Below the pieces are notes generated by a model. It was not told where the DNA came from. It did not search any database and was given only the letters and a program-made list of their open reading frames with translations. From the IMG/VR virus record IMGVR_UViG_3300005519_000011, positions 1-28,945 of that record: DNA of 28,945 nucleotides. One strand, written 5' to 3'. The stretch is from a virus. Every line of letters starts with the position of its first letter. Within the stretch, counting starts at the first letter, position 1. Shown here piece by piece: positions 24,010 to 28,945 of the stretch. The translations under genes were made by a program, and so were the position numbers.

Positions 24010-24297
24010 CTACGGATGCGGCTCGCCATCCGGCTCCGGCTCGATAACTGCCCCCAGCGACCTGGCCATTTCGTACAGCTGATCGATGCCCGTCACAGGC
24101 CCGCGCGCCAGTGCCAGATTCAGCATGCCGAACATGAGCACGTGAAAGCCCATCTCGCGCTTGTCCTCGTCGGACATGTACTTGTGAAACTGCCTCCCCG
24201 TGGCGACGCCGAAGAGTTCGGCCATTTGCCCGTTGGTGTACTTGAGCGTCTCCTTGAGGCGTCGAAGCTCGTCCCGCGATGGGGGCTGATAGCGCAT
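24010..24297 (-). CDS. HTH transcriptional regulator
   Basis: A 95-residue protein beginning MRYQPPSRDELRRLKETLKY. The helix-turn-helix is about residues 18-38 (KYTNGQMAELFGVATGRQFH), in the manner of XRE-like regulators found in phages, followed by a helical dimer-like region. The start is ATG 24297 with a modest GGA upstream; an open frame extends to a TTG at 24324. It is read from the promoter at 24402-24429, whose palindrome is a likely binding site for it. Directly downstream is the outer-membrane protein gene, presumably in the same transcript. Confidence 0.75.
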   Translation of the reverse strand: MRYQPPSRDELRRLKETLKYTNGQMAELFGVATGRQFHKYMSDEDKREMGFHVLMFGMLNLALARGPVTGIDQLYEMARSLGAVIEPEPDGEPHP

Positions 24298-24401
24298 GGA
24301 TGGCGATTCCAAGAATGCGCGCAAAAGCGCGAAAGGTGCGGTTCATGATGGGTTCCTTTCGGAATGTCGGGCACAGCGGGATGCATAGCCCTGTCAGTCA
24401 C

Positions 24402-24429
24402 AGAATATCACCCCTAGGGTGATTGTCAA
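24402..24429 (-). promoter_or_regulatory. promoter with perfect palindromic operator
   Basis: On the minus strand: -35 TTGACA (24429-24424, consensus), 16-nt spacer, and -10 TATTCT (24407-24402) with an upstream TG giving an extended -10. The spacer is filled by a perfect palindrome, on the plus strand ATCACCCCTAGGGTGAT (24407-24423): arms ATCACCC and GGGTGAT around CTA. An operator in this position would block RNA polymerase; the adjacent HTH gene is the obvious source of the repressor. The half-site TATCACC resembles the lambda operator half-site. Confidence 0.82.
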
Positions 24430-24445
24430 GAACGAGATACCAACC

Positions 24446-24468
24446 GGCCGCCAATGCGCGGCCTTTTT
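24446..24468 (+). terminator. terminator cassette before the holin gene
   Basis: Stem GGCCGC (24446-24451) with GCGGCC (24458-24463), loop CAATGC, five T, then CATTTCTGGGGG and the holin ATG 17 nt after the T-run. No plus-strand gene lies just upstream: the preceding 2 kb is all minus-strand. Confidence 0.75.
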
Positions 24469-24485
24469 CATTTCTGGGGGTCTGA

Positions 24486-24908
24486 ATGTCCGAACCAATC
24501 AGCGGCAGCGCAGCAGCAGGGGCGGCGGGTGCCGCGGCTTTCAAAGCCTTGGGCGGCCCGGCCGCCGTGGCAGGAGGTGCGAGTGTGCTTGCGACGATTG
24601 TGGTGATGGTGATGACGCTGCCGAAAAACCGAAGCGAATGGGCCGTTGCTTTGATCTCGACGGTGGTGGCCAGCCTTTGCGGCGGCGCGGCGGTGATCCA
24701 GTACTTGGGCCTCGCCGGCTGGATGGCCACGACCAACGGGACCATGGCGCTGGGCGGCATCTATTTCTCGTGCGGTCTGCCTGGCTGGACCATCGTGCGC
24801 TGGGTCTTCAACTTCCTGAACAAGCGCAAGGACAAAGACCTGCCCGAGATCGTGGCCGAGCTGGCCGACGATGCGCGAAAGATTACCGCAGGCGGCACAA
24901 ATGGCTGA
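24486..24908 (+). CDS. holin
   Basis: A 140-residue membrane protein with three hydrophobic segments (about 26-45 AAVAGGASVLATIVVMVMTL; 52-77; 86-111), a short N-terminus and a charged C-terminal tail (KRKDKDLPEIVAELADDARK). This is the make-up of class I phage holins, which open the inner membrane at lysis time and release endolysin. It is followed by a GH19 endolysin gene overlapping by eight bases. GGGGG precedes the ATG. Exact family not determined. Confidence 0.82.
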   Translation: MSEPISGSAAAGAAGAAAFKALGGPAAVAGGASVLATIVVMVMTLPKNRSEWAVALISTVVASLCGGAAVIQYLGLAGWMATTNGTMALGGIYFSCGLPGWTIVRWVFNFLNKRKDKDLPEIVAELADDARKITAGGTNG

Positions 24909-25446
24909 GCCCCTTGTCACCGCGGCGCAGCTGCACGCGATCATGCCCCTGGCTGGCGCGCGCGCGGATGTGTTCGCTCCGATCCTCGCTGACGTGATGC
25001 TGTTCCGGCAGATCAATACGCCGACTCGCGCGGCTGCGTTCCTGGCGCAGGTCGGGCACGAGTCTGGCCAGCTGCGCTACCTCCGCGAGATCTGGGGCCC
25101 GACGCCGGCACAGAGCCGCTACGAGGGCAGCGCAGACCTGGGGAATACGCAGGCAGGGGACGGCAAGCGCTTCATGGGGCGCGGCCTCATCCAGATCACC
25201 GGGCGCGTCAACTACGCAGCGTGCGGTGCTGCTTTGGGTCTTGATCTGATCGCCCAGCCCGAGCTGCTGGAAAAGCCTGAGAACGCCGCCGCATCGGCCG
25301 CCTGGTTCTGGGTGCAAAACAACCTTAACCGCTTTGCTGACCGCGGCGATTTCGTCGGGTTGACCCGTGCCATCAACGGAGGAACCACGGGCATCGCTGA
25401 TCGGCGGGCGCTCTGGGAGCGCGCGAAGACCGCGCTACACGCCTGA
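24901..25446 (+). CDS. endolysin, GH19 chitinase/lysozyme family
   Basis: A 181-residue enzyme degrading peptidoglycan. The core shows QVGHESGQLRYLREIWGPTP (50-69) with Glu54 and the second acid Glu63, SRYEGSADLGNT (72-83), GKRFMGRGLIQITGRVNY (88-105) and INGG near the end. These are the hallmarks of GH19-type phage lysozymes. There is no signal peptide, so it depends on the holin. I start at ATG 24901, eight bases inside the holin gene; an earlier frame from 24871 is less likely. A terminator follows at 25466. Confidence 0.92.
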   Translation: MAEPLVTAAQLHAIMPLAGARADVFAPILADVMLFRQINTPTRAAAFLAQVGHESGQLRYLREIWGPTPAQSRYEGSADLGNTQAGDGKRFMGRGLIQITGRVNYAACGAALGLDLIAQPELLEKPENAAASAAWFWVQNNLNRFADRGDFVGLTRAINGGTTGIADRRALWERAKTALHA

Positions 25447-25465
25447 TTCGGTCCACACACAACAC

Positions 25466-25489
25466 AGCCCCGCCCAGCGCGGGGCTTTT
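25466..25489 (+). terminator. terminator cassette after the endolysin
   Basis: Stem AGCCCCGC (25466-25473) with GCGGGGCT (25479-25486), loop CCAGC, four T. Identical to the hairpin at 16484. CATTTCTGGAGGG follows and the next ATG is 18 nt after the T-run. Confidence 0.85.
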
Positions 25490-25507
25490 GCATTTCTGGA
25501 GGGCCGC

Positions 25508-26023
25508 ATGGCCGTCACCGACATTCATGAGCAAGCCCATACGTTCCACGAGGTGGTGGAATTCCCTGGCCACGAAGAACGCACTGAATCGGCTGAATTT
25601 CGCAAGAACAAGCGGGTTCTCGTGAAGCAGCTTGACCTTCCGTGCTGGATTTGTGGATCGCGCGATGCGCGCGAAGTCCACCATCTGCATGAGTGGAGCT
25701 TGTGGCCGGCGCTTGATCCCGACAAGGTGCTCGACACCCTGCATGTTTTCGATCCATATGGCTTCACCCACAAAATGGGTGAGCAGGCCATCGAGTCGCC
25801 GGATGACATTCGCAATCTGCTGGTGCTATGTGGCCACCATGAGATCGACGGAGTTCCTGTGCCGGGAGGTCACCACCGCGGTGTCAATCTGGGCGTGCAT
25901 GATCTGACCATGCCGACATGGCTGGCGCTCAAGTCCGCGCGCAAAGGTGTGGATGTGACGAAGGCTATCGGCCACGCGCAGAACGAAGACAAGAAGCTCC
26001 GCGGGACCAAACAGAAGGGCTAA
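25508..26023 (+). CDS. HNH-like zinc protein
   Basis: A 171-residue protein. CWICG (46-50) with a downstream LCGHHE (107-112) gives a zinc site, and VHHLHEW (57-63), Asn103 in IRNLLVLCGHHE and the trailing histidines follow the plan of HNH nucleases. The end (VNLGVHDLTMPTWLALKSAR) does not resemble one. I think it is an HNH-fold nuclease or a DNA-binding relative; it is one of four such genes in the window. GGAGGG precedes the ATG. It lies between the endolysin and the larger zinc-module endonuclease. Confidence 0.65.
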   Translation: MAVTDIHEQAHTFHEVVEFPGHEERTESAEFRKNKRVLVKQLDLPCWICGSRDAREVHHLHEWSLWPALDPDKVLDTLHVFDPYGFTHKMGEQAIESPDDIRNLLVLCGHHEIDGVPVPGGHHRGVNLGVHDLTMPTWLALKSARKGVDVTKAIGHAQNEDKKLRGTKQKG

Positions 26024-26024
26024 A

Positions 26025-26069
26025 ATGTCGGAAGCCCGCAGGTGCTGGTAACACCGCGCGGGCCTCCTA
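26025..26069 (+). promoter_or_regulatory. structured leader with eight-codon ORF before the zinc-module endonuclease
   Basis: Stem GCCCGC (26034-26039) with GCGGGC (26058-26063) encloses an inner stem GGTG (26041-26044) with CACC (26052-26055), loop CTGGTAA. There is no T-run. The same bases contain an ORF of eight codons and a stop (26025-26051, MSEARRCW). CTCCTA (26064-26069) could pair with TAGGGAG (26084-26090), the next gene's ribosome binding site. A regulatory leader is inferred. Confidence 0.5.
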
Positions 26070-26096
26070 ACCACCATCTGCTATAGGGAGCAAAAG

Positions 26097-27128
26097 ATGG
26101 CTGCGTCAGATTTTACGCCCATTGGATCGCGATTCTCTAGACTCGTTGTTACGAGCGAGTATTGGAGCGACAAGTTCTACATTCGCCGCGTCCGCTGCAT
26201 TTGCGATTGCGGAAAGCAGACGGAGGCGTCTTGCCAGCAGCTTGTCAAAGGCATCAAGAAGTCGTGTGGGTGCCTGAAGGGCGAAGTCGGCAAGCGACTG
26301 GCAGAGGAGCGTATTGCCCAAGGCATCGTTCGATCCGTCGAGCCAGGGCAGAGATTTGGACGACTGGTCGTCACAGGGCAAATCGAGCTCCGCAATAATG
26401 GCGCTCGGTACGTGCAATGTGCTTGCGATTGCGGCGGCATGAAGTCGATCGGCGTCAATCAGTTGCGCTCAGGAAAGACTCGTTCGTGCGGATGTTTGGT
26501 CCGCGAAAGCAACGATAGAGTTCACCCAGTCCCGATCGGACAAAGATTCGGAAGCCTTGTCGTCCTGGGTAAATCTGGTAGCCGCGCAAGTGGCCGCATG
26601 GTCGAAGCCCAATGCGATTGCGGAAATATCACGATCACAAGTATCAATAACTTGCGTAGCGGACACACCGGATCATGTGGGTGCCTTAAACTGCAGGCGA
26701 TCCAAAATCGAGCAATTCACGGGCACACGCGCAAGAACGGGTTCAATCGCACGTATGCGGTCTATCGCGATATGCGAACTCGTTGCGAGAATCCGAACTA
26801 TCGTGAATTTCACCTTTACGGTGGACGCGGGATAACCGTCTGCGAACGTTGGCGTCAAGGCTATGAATTCTTTCTCGCAGATATGGGCGAGCGTCCTCCC
26901 GGCATGACTTTGGAGCGTGATCGTGTCAACGAAGGGTACTCTCCTGAAAATTGCCGCTGGGCGAGTCCAGCGGAACAGTCCGTCAACAAGCGAAACAATG
27001 TTTTTATTGAGCACCAAGGACGTCGCATGACTGTCTCGCAATGGGCCGCCGAACTTGGGCTCAATGCAAAGAGGATGTACTACGGCGTAAAGCAAGGCTG
27101 GCCACCTGAACGGCTGCTTTCAAAATAA
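26097..27128 (+). CDS. endonuclease with three zinc-ribbon modules and HNH-like domain
   Basis: A 343-residue protein. Residues about 9-60, 83-134 and 147-197 are three copies of one module: a GxRFxxLVV strand, a CxCDCG knuckle (e.g. CICDCG 34-39, CACDCG 108-113, CDCG 173-176) and SCGC (56-59, 130-133, 193-196), each probably binding one zinc and DNA. The nuclease part follows (about 215-300): MRTRCENPNYREFHLYGGRG, VCERW, DMGERPPGMTLER and ENCRWASPAEQ. The last 30 residues look like a helix-turn-helix (MTVSQWAAELGLNAKRMYYG). It resembles phage homing endonucleases. GGGAG precedes the ATG, behind a structured leader. Less GC-rich than neighbours. Confidence 0.8.
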   Translation: MAASDFTPIGSRFSRLVVTSEYWSDKFYIRRVRCICDCGKQTEASCQQLVKGIKKSCGCLKGEVGKRLAEERIAQGIVRSVEPGQRFGRLVVTGQIELRNNGARYVQCACDCGGMKSIGVNQLRSGKTRSCGCLVRESNDRVHPVPIGQRFGSLVVLGKSGSRASGRMVEAQCDCGNITITSINNLRSGHTGSCGCLKLQAIQNRAIHGHTRKNGFNRTYAVYRDMRTRCENPNYREFHLYGGRGITVCERWRQGYEFFLADMGERPPGMTLERDRVNEGYSPENCRWASPAEQSVNKRNNVFIEHQGRRMTVSQWAAELGLNAKRMYYGVKQGWPPERLLSK

Positions 27129-27135
27129 CTCATCT

Positions 27136-27159
27136 AACCCCGCTTCGGCGGGGTTTTTT
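27136..27159 (+). terminator. terminator cassette after the zinc-module endonuclease
   Basis: Stem AACCCCGC (27136-27143) with GCGGGGTT (27148-27155), loop TTCG, then six T. AGGAG and the next ATG follow, 23 nt after the T-run. Confidence 0.88.
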
Positions 27160-27182
27160 ATTAGCCATTTCCAGGAGCAATC

Positions 27183-27410
27183 ATGAACAAGACTTCCGCT
27201 ATCGCAACAGGTGGCGTTGCCATCTCCACGGCAACGCTGATGCCGGCCGTTGAATGGGCACTCGGCCTCATCTTTCACGTTCCCGTGCCGGCCAGCGTTT
27301 CGTCCCTCATCGCAGGCGCCATCGTTGCCGGCGCGCATGCGGCGCTGAACGTCGCCAGCGCCAAGGCGGCAGCCAATTCGAGCGCCGCGCCCTCCGCGTC
27401 CGGGCAATAA
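27183..27410 (+). CDS. small membrane protein, second holin-like
   Basis: A 75-residue protein beginning MNKTSAIATGGVAISTATLM. It has two hydrophobic segments (about 7-31 and 37-58, SVSSLIAGAIVAGAHAALNV) and an alanine/serine-rich tail, the profile of short class II holins or antiholins. It belongs to the lysis region but is separated from the first holin by two endonuclease genes. AGGAG lies eight bases before the ATG. Holin, antiholin and other small membrane proteins look alike at this size, so I leave the exact role open. Confidence 0.6.
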   Translation: MNKTSAIATGGVAISTATLMPAVEWALGLIFHVPVPASVSSLIAGAIVAGAHAALNVASAKAAANSSAAPSASGQ

Positions 27411-27452
27411 CTCCGTCCTCCCTCCTGCAGTTCAATCCCTAGAGGTTTCACC

Positions 27453-27893
27453 ATGAAGCGTTTCATCATGCTGCTTGCGGCAGGCATCGCCGCGTCCGTT
27501 CTGGCCGCTTGCGCCGGCGCGCCTCAACTGACATTCGATCAGCAGGTCGCCATCGCCTGCGGCGCTGCGCAGGGCGAAATCGCCATCCTGAAGGCCGACA
27601 ACGTTTTCACCGGCGGCGCTGGCAACACGCTGGCGAATGACGTGGAGCCGGCCATTGCCAAGGTGTGTGCGGCCGGCGCCACGGTGACCGACGCAAACCT
27701 GCAATCTGTCGTCAATGCCACGCTGCCGCTGATCAAGTCGCTGGTCGATTCGTCCTCGCTGCCGCAGGACAAGAAGAACGCGGCCGATGCCGCCGTCGAT
27801 ACGGCGGTGCTGGCGTTCAATATTGCGGTCAAGCTGGCGCCTACCAGCGCGCCCGCGCCGGTTGCAGCAGCTTCCGCGCCTGCCGCGAAATGA
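27453..27893 (+). CDS. lipoprotein of the lysis region
   Basis: A 146-residue protein with a clear lipoprotein signal: MKRFIMLLAAGIAASVLAAC, lipobox LAAC with the acylated Cys20. The mature part is alanine-rich and helical, with two further cysteines (36 and 72) and a proline/alanine tail. The place, between lysis genes, could suit an outer-membrane spanin, but I see no partner inner-membrane spanin. It overlaps the next gene by four bases. GAGGT precedes the ATG. Lipoprotein assignment is strong, function is not. Confidence 0.7.
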   Translation: MKRFIMLLAAGIAASVLAACAGAPQLTFDQQVAIACGAAQGEIAILKADNVFTGGAGNTLANDVEPAIAKVCAAGATVTDANLQSVVNATLPLIKSLVDSSSLPQDKKNAADAAVDTAVLAFNIAVKLAPTSAPAPVAAASAPAAK

Positions 27894-28468
27894 CACCGCA
27901 GGACTACGCCAGACTGGCCCAGCGGGCTTACCAGCTGCAGCCACAGATAGGCGCGCCGGCCAGCGCTGCGCGCGCGATCGTGGAGGGCGACGCGGTTGCC
28001 TTCCCGGGATCCGACAATCTCGCGTGTTGGCTTGCTGATCTGGATGCTGACGCCGTGCACGTCGACGGCTTAGGGGCGCTCCATCGCGGGTTCTGGAAGG
28101 CGTTCAGTTCGATCAGCACCAAGCTGCTGGCGCTGCCGGCGCCGGCCGTGACCGTGGGGCACAGCGAGGGTGCAGCGTTGGCCATTTTGTTCGCTGCCCA
28201 ACTCTGCATCGCTGGCCGGCCGCCGCGCGCGGTGTACGGATTCGAGCCCCCGCGCGTGAGCGCCGATGGCACGCTTGGCAATTTGCTGAAGGCTTGCGGC
28301 GTGCAGGTCAACCTGTACCGCAATGGTCAGGATGTGGTGCCGCTGGTGCCGCGCCTGCTGCGCGCGTGGCAGCATCCTGCGCCGCTGATCGAAATCGGCC
28401 GGGCGGCATGGCCGCTGCCGAACGTCGAGGATCACAAGCTTGCGCGGGTGATCCAGGCGCTCGCATAA
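27890..28468 (+). CDS. alpha/beta-hydrolase, lipase-like
   Basis: A 192-residue enzyme. The nucleophile elbow is GHSEG (90-94, Ser92), with a glycine-rich oxyanion surround; Asp148 in NGQDVVP and His182 in VEDHKL complete a serine-aspartate-histidine triad in the right order for class 3-type lipases. The stretch FRGFWKAF-like (HRGFWKAF, 65-72) also fits that family. No signal peptide is seen. It could act on phospholipid during lysis or after release; that is inference. Its ATG overlaps the lipoprotein stop, so the two are coupled. Phage lipases of this type are unusual in Gram-negative hosts. Confidence 0.8.
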   Translation: MTPQDYARLAQRAYQLQPQIGAPASAARAIVEGDAVAFPGSDNLACWLADLDADAVHVDGLGALHRGFWKAFSSISTKLLALPAPAVTVGHSEGAALAILFAAQLCIAGRPPRAVYGFEPPRVSADGTLGNLLKACGVQVNLYRNGQDVVPLVPRLLRAWQHPAPLIEIGRAAWPLPNVEDHKLARVIQALA

Positions 28469-28482
28469 AGCAGGCTTTGATG

Positions 28483-28498
28483 CTGTATATTTGTACAG
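28483..28498 (+). promoter_or_regulatory. LexA (SOS) box
   Basis: CTGTATATTTGTACAG is an exact CTGT-N8-ACAG match, with AT-rich centre, to the LexA operator consensus of gamma- and beta-proteobacteria. TATATT inside it could be a -10 element, so the transcript would begin almost at the ATG at 28500; no good -35 is seen. It suggests DNA-damage control of the small gene that follows. Confidence 0.75.
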
Positions 28499-28499
28499 T

Positions 28500-28715
28500 A
28501 TGAAAGTTCCATCATGCCCAGGGCTGGACGGCGGTCTCCATTGGAGCGACATCGTCCACAAAGAGCGCACGTGCACAACCTGCTCGCATGCGATCCACAG
28601 GCTGGAGTGCGATCCATATGGAACGTTCCACGCATTCCCGGCGTGGTGCGACAAGGGGCTGCGTACGAGCAGCTATCCGTGCGACTCGTACGAGCGGGAG
28701 CCGGGGGTAGATTGA
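28500..28715 (+). CDS. small cysteine-rich protein under SOS control
   Basis: A 71-residue protein beginning MKVPSCPGLDGGLHWSDIVH. It contains six cysteines (CTTC pair at 25-28, others at 6, 37, 50 and 61), four of which might bind one zinc, and is rich in aromatic residues. I do not recognise it. The start is ATG 28500, two bases beyond the LexA box; a TTG at 28491 in the same frame lies inside the box and is less likely. It is the last gene before the attachment site, beyond the lysis genes. A damage-induced role, for example in prophage induction, is possible but inferred from the box alone. Confidence 0.6.
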   Translation: MKVPSCPGLDGGLHWSDIVHKERTCTTCSHAIHRLECDPYGTFHAFPAWCDKGLRTSSYPCDSYEREPGVD

Positions 28716-28725
28716 GCCGAAAATC

Positions 28726-28805
28726 GTGGGAATACCCTCCAGCAAAGCCTTGTAGAATGGACTCCAAAGAATGCGGAGTATTCCCACTGGTTACCCGCAA
28801 AGGCT
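28726..28805. repeat. interleaved inverted repeats beside the attachment site
   Basis: GTGGGAATAC (28726-28735) is perfectly inverted at 28778-28787, and AAGCCTT (28745-28751) at 28799-28805. The two pairs interleave, so as RNA they could make a pseudoknot, and as DNA they could be protein-binding arms. TTGTAGAA also occurs at 28750 and 28882, on either side of the tRNA fragment. There is no supported gene between 28716 and 28827. Confidence 0.55.
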
Positions 28806-28827
28806 TGTGCGGATTGGATTGATGTAT

Positions 28828-28876
28828 CAGATTGTGATTCTGGTTGTCGTGGGTTCGAATCCCATCGGTCACCCCA
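28828..28876 (+). tRNA. 3' fragment of tRNA-His; attachment site
   Basis: This is positions 27 to 76 of a tRNA-His: anticodon stem CAGA/TCTG around a GTG anticodon loop, the variable GTTGTC, the T-arm GTGGGTTCGAATCCCAT and the acceptor end with CCA. No 5' half is present: the bases upstream cannot pair with the acceptor strand. A phage that integrates into a tRNA gene leaves just such a fragment at one junction, while the other regains a complete tRNA. The crossover lies within this 49-base stretch. What follows to the right is likely host DNA. Confidence 0.85.
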
Positions 28877-28890
28877 AAGATTTGTAGAAA

Positions 28891-28914
28891 AGCCCGCTTC
28901 TTGCGGGCTTTTTT
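28891..28914 (+). terminator. Rho-independent terminator after the tRNA-His fragment
   Basis: Stem AGCCCGC (28891-28897) with GCGGGCT (28903-28909), loop TTCTT, then a run of six T (28909-28914). It would be the tRNA-His gene's own terminator or host sequence. Confidence 0.85.
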
Positions 28915-28945
28915 GCGTCTATACATCGGCGACCACCGTCCCCTG

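Noticed and set aside
26081-26090. CTATAGGGAG, identical to the start region of a T7 promoter
   Set aside because: The recognition part upstream does not match (about 4 of 12 bases), no T7-like polymerase is present, and GGGAG is simply the ribosome binding site of the next gene.
28432-28926. 164-codon minus-strand ORF with GVTDGIRTHDNQNH
   Set aside because: This phrase is the well-known false protein obtained by translating the complement of a tRNA-His gene; it supports the tRNA call instead.
1-28945. CRISPR arrays, insertion sequences or transposase genes
   Set aside because: No regularly spaced long repeats, no terminal inverted repeats with a transposase, and no transposase-like protein were seen, although baseplate genes resemble those of Mu.

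Overview
The window holds most of the late half of a temperate, contractile-tailed phage (myovirus), integrated as a prophage next to a tRNA-His gene. The base composition is fairly GC-rich. The gene families (DUF4055-type portal, P22-like coat, Mu-type baseplate genes, GH19 endolysin, tail fiber N-terminus) are ones I associate with phages of Burkholderiales (Burkholderia, Ralstonia, Cupriavidus). That host call is inference; no host gene is present to fix it. The right end carries a 3' fragment of tRNA-His (anticodon GTG through CCA) with no matching 5' half, as expected at the integrase-distal attachment site. No integrase, repressor or replication gene is in the window, so they should lie to the left of base 1.

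Layout. 1-1210: two terminators, three tiny ORFs, a folded RNA candidate and an HNH endonuclease. 1241-4595: packaging (small and large terminase, portal). 4735-9687: scaffold-like protein, P22-like coat with an unusual hydrophobic N-terminal extension, a proteasome/HslV-like Ntn-hydrolase, and head-tail connector genes. 9766-20506: contractile tail (sheath, tube, tail assembly chaperone with a -1 frameshift, tape measure, Mu gp45-48-like baseplate). An HNH-AP2 endonuclease is inserted between sheath and tube, and a short opposite-strand membrane-protein gene sits before the tape measure. 20576-22291: tail fiber. 22288-24297: opposite-strand accessory genes (acyltransferase, outer-membrane beta-barrel, HTH regulator); the HTH and barrel genes are read from one promoter with a perfect palindrome between -35 and -10. 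24486-28468: lysis region (holin, GH19 endolysin, small membrane protein, lipoprotein, GHSEG lipase-like protein) interrupted by two more HNH/zinc endonuclease genes. 28483-28715: a LexA-type box directly before a small cysteine-rich gene. 28828-28945: tRNA-His fragment and a terminator.

Recurring design. Many late blocks start with the same cassette: a strong terminator hairpin and U-tract, then 17-19 nt (often CATTT plus a Shine-Dalgarno), then the start codon, leaving no room for a promoter. Late expression therefore probably depends on read-through or antitermination, or on RNA processing at these hairpins. The accessory genes (acyltransferase, outer-membrane protein, antisense membrane protein) fit lysogenic conversion or superinfection exclusion. 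The free-standing endonucleases fit repeated homing invasion of a phage genome.
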